Source: Pseudomonas graminis (GTDB taxonomy: Bacteria > Pseudomonadota > Gammaproteobacteria > Pseudomonadales > Pseudomonadaceae). Taken from it: a DNA stretch of 64,000 bases. Shown here one piece after another: positions 54,898-64,000 of this stretch; positions within the stretch are counted from its first letter, which is position 1; each line of letters begins with the position of its first letter. Below the pieces are notes generated by a model. That model made no database searches, was not told the origin of the DNA, and worked only from the letters and a program-made list of their open reading frames with translations. Where the stretch lies: the NCBI RefSeq assembly GCF_002093745.1, contig NZ_MTSB01000012.1, forward strand, positions 124,001 to 188,000. Direction: 5' to 3'. The position numbers and the translations under genes are program-made.

Positions 54898-55364
54898 TTT
54901 AAAAAGCTCACATGCAAGAAGGATTACAAGAAATAGCTGGTTACGCCCGGTACGCTTCTGAACAAGATGAGGCGTGATGCACGAGCGGTGGGCCAGCCTA
55001 TGCGCCGATGCTGGATGGCAACTCATTGGCGACACGCCGTGTATTTAACAGCAAAGCCTGATCCTACTCAAATCAGCAATTGATTACGCTCGCCCTATAC
55101 GGCCTGCCTTGCCGGTGAGGCACAGGGCAACCCCCCTGAAGAGGCTGAGACAGAGCGCTCGGTCCGGTTTTCGCCTGCTTGCCCCGAGCATGCAGGAATT
55201 TCTCGTCGTGATCGCTGCCGCATGGAGGCTCGACGCGGCGTGCTATCCGTCACGGCCCTTGTTCGGCAGTGGCGCTGCCTCAAGGGAAAGCTGCGCCCGT
55301 CGGGTTCTCTTGATAGAGTAGCGGTCGTTACTGCTTTTCAATCCTCACTAAAAGGGCATGAAAC
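54898..55364. other. divergent upstream region of the cold-shock-domain gene and dps
   Basis: No supported gene. Contains GGGCAAACCC-like GC-rich stretches near 55095-55150 and the dps ribosome site AAAAGGG before 55365. Confidence 0.5.
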
Positions 55365-55838
55365 ATGGCAATTGATATTGGTATCAGTGAAGAGGATCGC
55401 AAATCGATCGTGGACGGCCTGTCGCACCTGCTGTCGGATACTTATGTGCTTTACCTCAAGACTCATAACTTTCATTGGAACGTCAGCGGGCCTATGTTTC
55501 GCACGCTGCACCTGATGTTTGAAGAGCAATACAACGAACTGGCACTGGCGGTCGATTCTATTGCCGAGCGTATTCGTGCTCTGGGCTTTCCGGCGCCGGG
55601 CACTTATTCGACCTATGCTCGCCTGTCTTCCATCAAGGAAGAAGAGGGTGTGCCGAGTGCGGAGAATATGATCAAAAGTCTGGTGCAAGGTCAAGAGGCC
55701 GTTGTCCGCACTGCGCGTAGTATCTTTCCTCTTCTGGATAAAGTCAGCGATGAACCGACAGCCGATCTGTTGACACAGCGCATGCAGGTTCATGAAAAAA
55801 CAGCCTGGATGTTGCGTTCGATGCTCGAGCCGAAGTAA
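55365..55838 (+). CDS. dps: Dps family ferritin-like protein
   Basis: 157 aa. Ferroxidase residues of the Dps family: [26 protein letters not shown], and [13 protein letters not shown] at the end. Stores iron and protects DNA in starvation. The N-terminal lysine tail of E. coli Dps is absent, so direct DNA binding is uncertain. Confidence 0.92.
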   Translation: MAIDIGISEEDRKSIVDGLSHLLSDTYVLYLKTHNFHWNVSGPMFRTLHLMFEEQYNELALAVDSIAERIRALGFPAPGTYSTYARLSSIKEEEGVPSAENMIKSLVQGQEAVVRTARSIFPLLDKVSDEPTADLLTQRMQVHEKTAWMLRSMLEPK

Positions 55839-56199
55839 CGACTGTGTCGAGCGGCCTTGACGGTCGCTCGTCCTTTACGTGCAGGCGCTGCCAGGAATGT
55901 GCCGAGCCCCGTTCCATCCGTGGCTGGGCGCGAGGCCGGCCTTGCAGGGTGTCGTGCAATTGAAGGTGGCTGCCATCTGGCGTACGCCACCAGGCAGTCC
56001 AGTATTTGTTATTCGCCTTCCATTACCTTTCAGCGTTAAACGATATTCCGCTGATTCCTGTGGCCATGTCCTACAGTGACAGGGTGTGAAGTCGGCTGGT
56101 TATAAAGTCTCGAATAATGTTTTATACATCGGGTATTTATTTGTTTTTGAATATTTCTTTCGGTGTTTTAAATTCATGGGTTCGAGGGTGGTAATCGTG
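55839..56199. other. dps downstream region
   Basis: No supported gene; AT-rich at 56100-56180 before the next start. Confidence 0.5.
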
Positions 56200-56541
56200 A
56201 TGACAAGAGGGGTTGATCAAGACGTCAAGGTTTTACACAGGGAGGTGGAAATACGCCATGATCCCTTTGTTCAGGATTTCAATATGACGCTGGCACAGCC
56301 TCATTCAAAGTCGGTGCGGCTTAATGGGCTGGCGACCTGTCTGCGTCTGGAGAAAGTGTACTGGAACATTTTGTCGGGCATTGCCAGTTCCAATGAGTGT
56401 TCCGTTAATGCTGTGTTGTCTTATATCGACAGGGAGGTGCATCTGCGCCACGGCGGCGTCAAGAATTTCAGTGGTTTGATTCGTGTTGTCTGCGTTGCAC
56501 ATTTGCTAAAGGCTGATTGTCTGGAAAATTCCCGCGCCTAG
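56200..56541 (+). CDS. ribbon-helix-helix (RHH_4-type) protein
   Basis: 113 aa from the ATG before TRGVDQDVKV; an ATG at 56176 is an alternative. Basic residues and KSVRLNGLATCLRLEKVYWNIL, then VNAVLSYIDREV and FSGLIRVVCVAHL match the RHH_4 family of small regulators. No partner gene is linked. Confidence 0.7.
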   Translation: MTRGVDQDVKVLHREVEIRHDPFVQDFNMTLAQPHSKSVRLNGLATCLRLEKVYWNILSGIASSNECSVNAVLSYIDREVHLRHGGVKNFSGLIRVVCVAHLLKADCLENSRA

Positions 56542-56822
56542 CTTGATCCTCATTCTGCGGGCTCGCTGCGGCGTGCCTGCCTCTCCCGGCTGCGGGCGGC
56601 CTGCGCAGCGCTGCGGGGTCGCAATGAACTTATCCGGGCCTGACAGGTTCGTTCGGCTGCACGGTGTCAATTAACTCTATATAATCCCCCGTCTTGCTAG
56701 CGGGCGTGACTCTGCGTGGGCCTGGGCTGATATGAGCCCTGTGCCGGTGCCTTGCACCACTGAGCGCAAGCCAGGAGCGAAAGCGCCACCGAATTCGAAT
56801 TACGAGAAGTGAAAACACCATC

Positions 56823-58598
56823 ATGATGCGCAGCCATTATTGCGGGCAACTGAACGAAAGCCTGGAAGGCCAGGAAATTACCCTTTGCGGATGGGTCCAC
56901 CGTCGTCGTGACCACGGGGGCGTTATCTTTCTCGATATCCGCGACCGTGAAGGCATGGCTCAAGTGGTGTTCGACCCTGATCGTGCAGACACCTTCGCTG
57001 CCGCAGATCGCGTGCGCAGCGAGTACGTGGTCAAGGTCGTGGGCAAGGTTCGTGCTCGTCCGGCCGGTGCCGTGAACGCGAACATGGCATCCGGTGCCAT
57101 TGAGGTTCTGGGTTACGAACTCGAAGTGCTGAACGAATCCGAGACACCGCCATTCCCGTTGAACGAATACTCCGACGTGGGCGAAGAGACGCGCCTGCGT
57201 TACCGCTTCATCGACCTGCGCCGCCCGGAGATGGCCGAAAAGCTGCGTTTGCGTTCGCGCATTACCACCAGCATCCGTCGTTATCTGGATGAAAACGGTT
57301 TTCTCGACGTCGAGACACCGATACTGACTCGCGCCACGCCGGAAGGCGCCCGCGACTATCTGGTGCCAAGCCGCACACACCCGGGCAGTTTCTTTGCGTT
57401 GCCGCAGTCGCCTCAGTTGTTCAAGCAACTGCTGATGGTCGCCGGCTTCGACCGCTACTACCAGATCGCCAAGTGCTTCCGCGACGAAGACCTGCGTGCC
57501 GACCGTCAGCCGGAATTCACCCAGATCGACATCGAGACCAGCTTCCTCAACGAGGAAGACATCATGGGTCTGACCGAGAAGATGGTTCGTCAGCTGTTCA
57601 AGGAAGTGCTGGACCTGGAGTTCGGTGATTTCCCGCACATGACGTTCGAAGAGGCCATGCGCCGCTACGGCTCCGACAAGCCAGACCTGCGCAACCCGCT
57701 GGAACTGGTGGACGTTGCCGATCAGCTTACCGGTGTGGAATTCAAGGTCTTCAGCGGTCCGGCCAACGATCCGAAAGGGCGTGTTGCCGCATTGCGTGTG
57801 CCTGGCGCTGCCAGCATGGCGCGCAGCCAGATCGACGACTACACCAAGTTCGTCAGTATCTACGGCGCCAAAGGCCTGGCTTACATCAAGGTCAACGAGC
57901 GCGCGAAGGGGCCGGAAGGTCTGCAGTCGCCGATCGTGAAATTCATTCCGGAAGAAAACCTGAATGTCATCCTTGATCGCGTCGGCGCGGTCGATGGCGA
58001 TATCGTGTTCTTCGGTGCGGACAAGTTCAAGGTCGTCAGCGAAGCCCTTGGCGCGCTGCGGATCAAGATCGGCAACGACCTCAAGCTGCACACCTGCGAG
58101 TGGGCACCGATGTGGGTCGTCGACTTCCCGATGTTCGAAGAGAACGACGACGGCAGCTTCACGGCACTGCACCACCCCTTCACGGCGCCCAAATGCACGC
58201 CTGAAGAGCTGGAAGCCAACCCTGCGACGGCGCTGTCCCGTGCCTACGACATGGTGCTCAACGGCACCGAGCTGGGCGGCGGTTCGATCCGTATCCACCG
58301 CAAGGACATGCAACAGGCGGTCTTCCGTCTGCTGGGCATCGCCGAGGACGAGCAGCAAGAGAAGTTTGGCTTCCTGCTGGATGCGCTGAAGTACGGTGCG
58401 CCACCGCACGGAGGTCTGGCGTTTGGTCTTGACCGTCTGGTCATGCTGATGACCGGCGCGCAGTCCATCCGTGAAGTGATCGCGTTCCCGAAAACCCAGA
58501 GTGCCGCCGATGTCATGACTCAGGCACCTGGCGTTGTCGACGCCAAAGCGTTGCGCGAGTTGCACATCCGTCTGCGCGAGCAGCCAAAGGCCGAGTGA
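56823..58598 (+). CDS. aspS: aspartyl-tRNA synthetase
   Basis: 591 aa; the first two codons are both ATG. N-terminal OB anticodon-binding domain ([20 protein letters not shown]), class II core with motif 2 [20 protein letters not shown], the bacterial GAD insertion and motif 3 [15 protein letters not shown]. Bacterial type. Starts the aspS-yebC-ruvCAB block. Confidence 0.96.
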   Translation: MMRSHYCGQLNESLEGQEITLCGWVHRRRDHGGVIFLDIRDREGMAQVVFDPDRADTFAAADRVRSEYVVKVVGKVRARPAGAVNANMASGAIEVLGYELEVLNESETPPFPLNEYSDVGEETRLRYRFIDLRRPEMAEKLRLRSRITTSIRRYLDENGFLDVETPILTRATPEGARDYLVPSRTHPGSFFALPQSPQLFKQLLMVAGFDRYYQIAKCFRDEDLRADRQPEFTQIDIETSFLNEEDIMGLTEKMVRQLFKEVLDLEFGDFPHMTFEEAMRRYGSDKPDLRNPLELVDVADQLTGVEFKVFSGPANDPKGRVAALRVPGAASMARSQIDDYTKFVSIYGAKGLAYIKVNERAKGPEGLQSPIVKFIPEENLNVILDRVGAVDGDIVFFGADKFKVVSEALGALRIKIGNDLKLHTCEWAPMWVVDFPMFEENDDGSFTALHHPFTAPKCTPEELEANPATALSRAYDMVLNGTELGGGSIRIHRKDMQQAVFRLLGIAEDEQQEKFGFLLDALKYGAPPHGGLAFGLDRLVMLMTGAQSIREVIAFPKTQSAADVMTQAPGVVDAKALRELHIRLREQPKAE

Positions 58599-58713
58599 TG
58601 CCGGGCAGGGCGTATCGCTGATACGCCCTGTGTCACCCTTATCGAGTGAAGCTTTTTGCCTGATGGTCTTGGGCGAAAGGTGAAAGTGTTTCAAAAAGAA
58701 TCTGGAGCGAGAA

Positions 58714-59460
58714 ATGGCAGGTCATTCCAAGTGGGCCAACATCAAGCACCGCAAAGAGCGTCAGGATGCCAAGAAAGGCAAGATTTTCACCAAGTGGATT
58801 CGTGAACTGACGGTTGCTGCGCGTCAGGGTGGTGGTGATCCAGGCTCCAATCCGCGTCTTCGTCTGGCGCTGGACAAGGCACTTGGCGCCAACATGACCC
58901 GTGACACCATTGATCGTGCCGTGGCGCGGGGTGTGGGGGCATCCGACGGTGATGATGTAGAAGAGCTGGGTTACGAGGGTTATGGTCCGGGCGGTGTGGC
59001 GATCATGGTCGAAACCATGACTGACAATCGCAACCGGACTGCCGCAGCGGTGCGCCATGCGTTTACCAAATGCGGTGGCAATCTCGGCACCGACGGCTCT
59101 GTTGCCTACCTGTTTGATCGTAAGGGGCAGATTTCCTTTGCGGCCGGCGTGGATGAAGACGCGCTGATTGAAGCCGCTATGGAGGCCGATGCCGACGACG
59201 TCGTCACCAACGAAGATGGCTCGATTGATGTCTTTACTTCGTTTTCCGGATTCTATGCAGTGCGTAACGCGTTGGAAGCTGCGGGCTTCAAGGCCGCAGA
59301 CGCGGAAATCGTCATGTTGCCGACCACCAGTGCGGTGCTTGATCTGGAAACCGCTGAAAAGGTGCTCAAGCTGATCGACATGCTTGAGGACCTGGATGAC
59401 GTGCAGAACGTCTATTCGAACGCGGAAATCCCGGACGACGTCATGGAGCAACTGGGCTGA
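58714..59460 (+). CDS. yebC: YebC/PmpR family translational regulator
   Basis: 248 aa. [22 protein letters not shown] start and [22 protein letters not shown] region, typical three-domain YebC. P. aeruginosa homologue PmpR represses quinolone signalling; others ease translation of proline stretches. Confidence 0.95.
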   Translation: MAGHSKWANIKHRKERQDAKKGKIFTKWIRELTVAARQGGGDPGSNPRLRLALDKALGANMTRDTIDRAVARGVGASDGDDVEELGYEGYGPGGVAIMVETMTDNRNRTAAAVRHAFTKCGGNLGTDGSVAYLFDRKGQISFAAGVDEDALIEAAMEADADDVVTNEDGSIDVFTSFSGFYAVRNALEAAGFKAADAEIVMLPTTSAVLDLETAEKVLKLIDMLEDLDDVQNVYSNAEIPDDVMEQLG

Positions 59461-59591
59461 TCGCCGACAGGTAACACCGTGTCAGAAGCCGGGGGAGCGA
59501 AGCTGTGGGTATCACGCAGCTATCGGCCTCCGGCTTCTGCCTTTATGCTGCGCACATTGCCTTTGCGTTACTTTCTCAAGCTGCAGGCGTT

Positions 59592-60116
59592 ATGACTCTT
59601 ATTCTAGGTATCGATCCCGGCTCGCGAATAACCGGCTATGGCGTAGTGCGTGACACTGGCCGTGGCTGCGTTTACGTGGCTTCGGGGTGTATTCGCACGG
59701 GCAGCGGCGAACTGCATGAGCGTTTGCAGATCGTGTATCGCGGTGTGCGTGAGGTCATCAAGACCTACGAGCCTGTGACGATGGGCATCGAAAAGGTCTT
59801 CATGGCGCGCAACGCCGACTCAGCGCTCAAGCTGGGTCAGGCCAGGGGTGCGGCTATCGTGGCGGGTGCCGAAGAGGCGCTGGAAATTGCCGAGTACACG
59901 GCGACTCAGGTCAAGCAAGCTGTGGCTGGCACCGGTGGTGCGAATAAAGAGCAGGTGATGATGATGGTCATGCATTTGCTCAAGCTGACCCAGAAACCGC
60001 AGATCGATGCGTCCGATGCCCTGGCGATTGCGCTGTGTCATGCGCACACGCGTTCCAGCCTGATCCCTCACGGGCTGGGCACTGCACGCAGTCGCGGCGG
60101 TCGGTTGCGCCTCTGA
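59592..60116 (+). CDS. ruvC: Holliday junction resolvase RuvC
   Basis: 174 aa, from the ATG before [10 protein letters not shown]; the frame opens earlier but lacks conservation. Catalytic Asp8 and the C-terminal acidic pair in [16 protein letters not shown]. Cuts four-way junctions with RuvAB. Confidence 0.95.
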   Translation: MTLILGIDPGSRITGYGVVRDTGRGCVYVASGCIRTGSGELHERLQIVYRGVREVIKTYEPVTMGIEKVFMARNADSALKLGQARGAAIVAGAEEALEIAEYTATQVKQAVAGTGGANKEQVMMMVMHLLKLTQKPQIDASDALAIALCHAHTRSSLIPHGLGTARSRGGRLRL

Positions 60117-60202
60117 TGGCATCGCCCGCAGGCCTGTTTTTGAGGATGGATTGTGTTCAATTTCGTCGCACAAGCGACTGGCAACACGAAAGGATCTGAA
60201 AC

Positions 60203-60811
60203 GTGATTGGACGTTTACGCGGCGCTATCGCCGAGAAGCAGCCTCCGCATCTGGTGCTGGATGTCAACGGTGTCGGCTATGAGCTGGAAGTGCCGATGAC
60301 CACGCTGTATCGGCTGCCGCATGTCGGTGAAACCGTGACGCTGTACACCCATCTGGTGGTGCGCGAAGACGCGCACCTGCTCTATGGCTTCTACGAAAAG
60401 CGCGAGCGTGAGTTGTTCCGTGAGCTGATTCGTCTCAACGGCGTGGGGCCTAAACTGGCGCTGGCGCTGATGTCTGGCCTGGAAGTCGATGAGCTGGTAC
60501 GTTGCGTTCAGGCTCAGGACACCTCGGCGTTGACGCGTATTCCGGGGGTGGGCAAGAAAACTGCCGAGCGTTTGCTGGTCGAGCTCAAAGACCGTTTCAA
60601 GGCCTGGGAGGCATTGCCCGGCACCTTTGCGCTGGTTTCCAGTGGGCCTAATCAGGCCGAACCCGTTGCGTCGGCCGAATCCGATGCGGTCAGCGCACTG
60701 ATTTCGCTGGGTTACAAACCACAGGAGGCGAGCAAGGCTGTCTCCGCTATCAAGGAAAAAGATTTGAGCAGTGCAGATCTGATTCGTCGCGCGTTGAAGG
60801 GGATGGGTTAA
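60203..60811 (+). CDS. ruvA: Holliday junction branch migration protein RuvA
   Basis: 202 aa. Domain I OB fold ([28 protein letters not shown] region), two helix-hairpin-helix motifs ([32 protein letters not shown]) and a C-terminal RuvB-binding domain. Binds Holliday junctions. Its stop abuts the ruvB GTG. Confidence 0.96.
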   Translation: MIGRLRGAIAEKQPPHLVLDVNGVGYELEVPMTTLYRLPHVGETVTLYTHLVVREDAHLLYGFYEKRERELFRELIRLNGVGPKLALALMSGLEVDELVRCVQAQDTSALTRIPGVGKKTAERLLVELKDRFKAWEALPGTFALVSSGPNQAEPVASAESDAVSALISLGYKPQEASKAVSAIKEKDLSSADLIRRALKGMG

Positions 60812-61873
60812 GTGATAGATGCCGACCGCCTGATAACCGCCGTTGGCGGCCGTGATCGTGATGAGCAGATGGACCGCGCGATTCGTCCGCTGAGCCTCGC
60901 TGACTACATTGGCCAGCCCACTGTGCGCGAGCAGATGGAGTTGTTCATCCAGGCTGCCCGAGGCCGTAACGAGGCGCTGGACCATACGCTGATCTTCGGC
61001 CCGCCCGGTCTGGGCAAGACCACTCTGGCCAATATCATCGCTCAGGAAATGGGCGTGTCGATCAAGAGTACGTCCGGCCCGGTGCTTGAACGGCCCGGTG
61101 ATCTGGCGGCGATTCTGACCAACCTTGAACCCAATGACGTGCTGTTTATCGACGAAATCCATCGGTTATCACCGATTGTCGAGGAAGTGCTGTACCCGGC
61201 GATGGAGGACTTTCAGCTCGACATCATGATCGGTGAAGGGCCTGCGGCACGTTCTATAAAGCTGGACCTGCCGCCCTTTACGCTGGTGGGCGCGACCACT
61301 CGCGCGGGCATGCTGACCAATCCTCTGCGTGACCGTTTCGGCATTGTTCAGCGTCTTGAGTTTTACAATATCGCTGATCTCTCGACGATCGTGTCGCGTT
61401 CGGCCGGCATTCTGGGTCTGGTTATCGAGCCTCAGGGGGCTTTCGAAATTGCCAGGCGCGCGCGGGGCACGCCGCGTATCGCCAACCGTCTTTTGCGTCG
61501 TGTGCGGGATTTCGCCGAAGTTCGTGGCAACGGGCAGATCACCCGGCAGACTGCCGACAAGGCGCTGAACCTGCTGGATGTCGATGAACATGGCTTTGAT
61601 CATCAGGACCGGCGCCTATTGCTGACCATGATCGAGAAGTTTGACGGTGGTCCGGTAGGCGTCGACAGCCTTGCAGCGGCCATCAGTGAAGAGCGTCACA
61701 CAATTGAAGACGTGCTGGAGCCCTATTTGATCCAGCAAGGCTATATCATGCGCACACCTCGCGGTCGGGTGGTCACCCGCCATGCGTATCTGCATTTCGG
61801 GTTGAATATCCCTTCACGAATGGGTGAGATGCCGGCAGCAGGTGACTTTGTTGATGACGCCGTGGATTTATAG
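60812..61873 (+). CDS. ruvB: Holliday junction branch migration helicase RuvB
   Basis: 353 aa with a GTG start directly after ruvA. AAA+ ATPase: Walker [12 protein letters not shown], Walker [11 protein letters not shown], sensor GATTRAG and a C-terminal winged helix (HTxGRxxxR-like [13 protein letters not shown]). Drives branch migration with RuvA. Confidence 0.97.
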   Translation: MIDADRLITAVGGRDRDEQMDRAIRPLSLADYIGQPTVREQMELFIQAARGRNEALDHTLIFGPPGLGKTTLANIIAQEMGVSIKSTSGPVLERPGDLAAILTNLEPNDVLFIDEIHRLSPIVEEVLYPAMEDFQLDIMIGEGPAARSIKLDLPPFTLVGATTRAGMLTNPLRDRFGIVQRLEFYNIADLSTIVSRSAGILGLVIEPQGAFEIARRARGTPRIANRLLRRVRDFAEVRGNGQITRQTADKALNLLDVDEHGFDHQDRRLLLTMIEKFDGGPVGVDSLAAAISEERHTIEDVLEPYLIQQGYIMRTPRGRVVTRHAYLHFGLNIPSRMGEMPAAGDFVDDAVDL

Positions 61874-62006
61874 CAATGCGGTGCAATTTATTCCCGGTTC
61901 CTGTGGTCACATTGCCAGTCTCGCGGCCGATACCGGTAATAAGCTGTAAAACGTTGAAAAACAGTTGCCTGAGCCGATTGGCAACCTGAGGAGTAAGCAC
62001 TAGAGT

Positions 62007-62474
62007 ATGCGCGCGCAAAACGGGGTTCAGTCGTTCGCACATCGCTGTCGCGTTTATTACGAGGACACCGATGCTGGCGGCATCGTCTACTACGTCAATT
62101 ATCTGAAATTCATGGAGCGGGCTCGTACCGAGCGGCTACGGGATCTGGGGTTTGCCCAGTCCGAACTGGCGCAGGAAAACCTTTTATTTGTCGTGCATTC
62201 CAGTGAGGCGCGTTATCACAAGCCGGCGCGGCTGGATGACGAGCTGCTTGTCAGTGCAGAAGTAACCGAATTGAACCGCGTCAGCCTGCGTTTTACACAG
62301 CAGATCAGGCGGGCGTCAGATGCAACGCTGCTCTGTGAAGGGCAGTTCCTGGTGGCGTGCGTACGCGCCGATAGTTTTAAACCCCGGGCCATTCCCGAAG
62401 CTCTGCGAGCGGCCTTTGCCGACCAGGGCGGCGCGGGCATACATTCAGAGCAGGAGATAAAGCGTGGAAGCTAA
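62007..62474 (+). CDS. ybgC: acyl-CoA thioesterase YbgC
   Basis: 155 aa hotdog-fold thioesterase: [27 protein letters not shown] carries the catalytic Asp. Hydrolyses short acyl-CoA and is linked to the Tol-Pal cluster. Overlaps tolQ by 11 bp. Confidence 0.94.
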   Translation: MRAQNGVQSFAHRCRVYYEDTDAGGIVYYVNYLKFMERARTERLRDLGFAQSELAQENLLFVVHSSEARYHKPARLDDELLVSAEVTELNRVSLRFTQQIRRASDATLLCEGQFLVACVRADSFKPRAIPEALRAAFADQGGAGIHSEQEIKRGS

Positions 62475-63159
62475 CGTCGTCGACCATTCCTCCATGTGGA
62501 GTTTGGTCAGCAATGCCAGCATTGTTGTTCAGTTGGTCATGCTGATTCTGGTGGCCGCTTCGGTCACTTCGTGGATCGTGATTTTTCAGCGCAGCAACAT
62601 GCTGCGTGCAGGTCGGCGCGCACTGGACAGCTTTGAAGAGCGCTTCTGGTCGGGTATCGACCTGTCCAAGCTGTACCGTCAGGCCGGCAGCAATCCTGAT
62701 CCGGATTCGGGCGTCGAGCAGATCTTTCGTGCCGGTTTCAAGGAATTTTCCCGCCTGCGTCAGCAGTCCGGTGTCGATCCTGATGCGGTCATGGAAGGTG
62801 TGGCGCGTGCCATGCGTGTGGCAATCTCCCGCGAGGAAGAAAAACTCGAAGCCGGTTTGCCGTATCTGGCGACCGTGGGTTCCACCAGTCCGTATGTCGG
62901 CCTGTTCGGTACTGTCTGGGGCATCATGAACTCCTTCCGCGGTCTGGCGACCGCGCAGCAGGCGACCCTGGCCACTGTCGCGCCAGGCATTGCCGAAGCA
63001 CTGATTGCAACGGCCATCGGTCTGTTTGCAGCCATCCCGGCCGTTATTGCCTACAACCGTTTCGCCGCGCGCAGTGAGACCTTGATCAGCCGTTACTACA
63101 CGTTCGCTGACGAGTTCCAGGCCATCCTGCACCGTAAAGTGCATACCAGCGAAGAGTGA
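62464..63159 (+). CDS. tolQ: Tol-Pal system proton channel subunit TolQ
   Basis: 231 aa, GTG start inside the ybgC end. Three membrane helices (~17-40, ~130-155, ~175-195), with [19 protein letters not shown] and [19 protein letters not shown] that build the ExbB/MotA-like channel with TolR. Confidence 0.96.
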   Translation: MEANVVDHSSMWSLVSNASIVVQLVMLILVAASVTSWIVIFQRSNMLRAGRRALDSFEERFWSGIDLSKLYRQAGSNPDPDSGVEQIFRAGFKEFSRLRQQSGVDPDAVMEGVARAMRVAISREEEKLEAGLPYLATVGSTSPYVGLFGTVWGIMNSFRGLATAQQATLATVAPGIAEALIATAIGLFAAIPAVIAYNRFAARSETLISRYYTFADEFQAILHRKVHTSEE

Positions 63160-63173
63160 GCAGGTAATTCCCC

Positions 63174-63638
63174 ATGGCTTTAATCGCTCGAGATCGTCGC
63201 AGAAAACGCAAGCCGGTCGCCGAAATGAACGTAGTGCCCTACATCGACGTGATGCTGGTGTTGCTCGTGATTTTCATGGTGACGGCTCCCATGATCAACC
63301 AGGGCGTGAAGGTCGATTTGCCCAAGGTCTCCAGCGAGGCTTTGCCGCAAGACAACAACAATCAGGTCCTGACCATTTCGATCAAGGCTGACAAGACCTA
63401 TTACTGGAACCTTGGCAGCGAAGTCGATACCGACAAGCAGATGGACAAGGCAATGACCCTGCCGCAACTGACCGCCGCCGTGACCAAGATCGTCGCCGCC
63501 GGTCGTGACGCAGGCAAGCAGACGCAGGTTTTCATTCGTGGTGACAAGACCGTCGATTACGGCTCGGTCATGGGCACGATGGGCGGGCTGCAGAAGGCTG
63601 GGGTCGGGAATGTTGGCTTGATTACCGAGGCACCCTGA
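63174..63638 (+). CDS. tolR: Tol-Pal system protein TolR
   Basis: 154 aa. Single membrane helix (~22-40) with the conserved protonatable Asp in VPYIDVMLVLLVIFMV, then a periplasmic ExbD/TolR domain. Its TGA overlaps the tolA ATG. Confidence 0.96.
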   Translation: MALIARDRRRKRKPVAEMNVVPYIDVMLVLLVIFMVTAPMINQGVKVDLPKVSSEALPQDNNNQVLTISIKADKTYYWNLGSEVDTDKQMDKAMTLPQLTAAVTKIVAAGRDAGKQTQVFIRGDKTVDYGSVMGTMGGLQKAGVGNVGLITEAP

Positions 63639-64000
63639 TGCAGCCGATTCGAGAGCCGTCCGCCTCGGAAAGCTACTTCTGGCCCAGTGTCTGGGCCGTG
63701 GCATTGCACATTCTGATTTTCGGCATGCTGTTCGTCAGTTTTGCCATGACTCCGGATTTGCCCGAAGCCAAGCCTATCGTTCAGGCAACGCTCTATCAGC
63801 TCAAGTCCAAGAGCCAGGCCACTACCCAGACCAACCAGAAGATTGCCGGTGAGGCGAAGAAAACCGCTGCGCGACAAACTGAAGTCGAACAGCTGGAACA
63901 GAAAAAGATCGAGCAGTTGAAGCAGGACGCTGTAAAAGCTGCGGAACAAAAGAAAGAAGAGTCGGCTCAAAAAGCCGAAGAGCAGAAAGCAGCCGACGAA
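63638..64000 (+). CDS. tolA: Tol-Pal system protein TolA, N-terminal part (partial)
   Basis: Open to the window edge (~121 residues seen). An N-terminal membrane helix with the SHLS-like contact region (~16-36: VWAVALHILIFGMLFVSF), then the start of a long Ala/Lys/Gln/Glu-rich domain II helix (QKKEESAQKAEEQKAADE). Bridges inner and outer membranes. The C-terminal domain lies outside. Confidence 0.95.
   Translation, partial: MQPIREPSASESYFWPSVWAVALHILIFGMLFVSFAMTPDLPEAKPIVQATLYQLKSKSQATTQTNQKIAGEAKKTAARQTEVEQLEQKKIEQLKQDAVKAAEQKKEESAQKAEEQKAADE

Overview
The window is a stretch of Pseudomonas chromosome, most likely from the P. syringae group. That assignment is an inference from the gene order (fpr, trmO, rimO, kup, a VirJ/AcvB-type hydrolase with mprF, dinB, proS, an OprD-family porin, slyX, dps, aspS-yebC-ruvCAB-ybgC-tolQRA), the moderately high GC content and a Pseudomonas-type DUF1654 protein. 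No species marker is present. The backbone is interrupted between rimO and kup by about 36 kb of accessory DNA.

Left backbone (1-4386): the end of fpr, then five leftward genes: trmO, a DUF1456 gene, an S4-domain pseudouridine-synthase-like gene whose catalytic Asp is replaced, a GNAT acetyltransferase and rimO.

Prophage (about 4.4-34.7 kb): a large serine integrase starts 31 bp from the rimO start codon. Next come an SOS-boxed DUF1654 gene, a five-gene module of unknown function (6476-9021), an S24-type repressor with a divergent Cro-like gene, a gene of unknown function, and a RepA-type replication initiator followed by hairpin-rich DNA. The late half is a complete P2/HP1/K139-type contractile-tail set: Ogr-like activator, portal and terminase leftward; scaffold, capsid, small terminase, head and tail completion, sheath, tube, holin, SAR endolysin, Rz/Rz1, E/E' with a -1 slippery site, tape measure, baseplate, fibre, hub and spike rightward. 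A 2OG-Fe(II) oxygenase sits at the right end as probable cargo. Seven copies of a 14-bp operator lie at two loci, four between repressor and cro and three in front of the unknown module, so one repressor probably controls both. I saw no gpA-type rolling-circle initiator and no tyrosine integrase; P2-like packaging and tail genes are joined to plasmid-like replication.

Accessory strip (34.7-40.4 kb): a 16-unit degenerate 12-bp tandem repeat carrying TTGACA hexamers, a palindrome-rich segment ending in a 30-codon ORF and a strong hairpin, a second LexA-boxed operon of two small genes, a 679-aa protein with a PD-(D/E)XK-like motif, and a higBA toxin-antitoxin pair flanked by an 18-bp direct repeat.

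Right backbone (40.5-64 kb): kup; the VirJ/AcvB-like hydrolase with mprF; two identical initiator tRNA genes; dinB; a lipoprotein gene; proS; an OprD-type porin; HIT protein with slyX; a membrane protein with a cold-shock domain; dps; a ribbon-helix-helix protein; aspS, yebC, ruvCAB, ybgC, tolQ, tolR and the start of tolA, which runs off the window.
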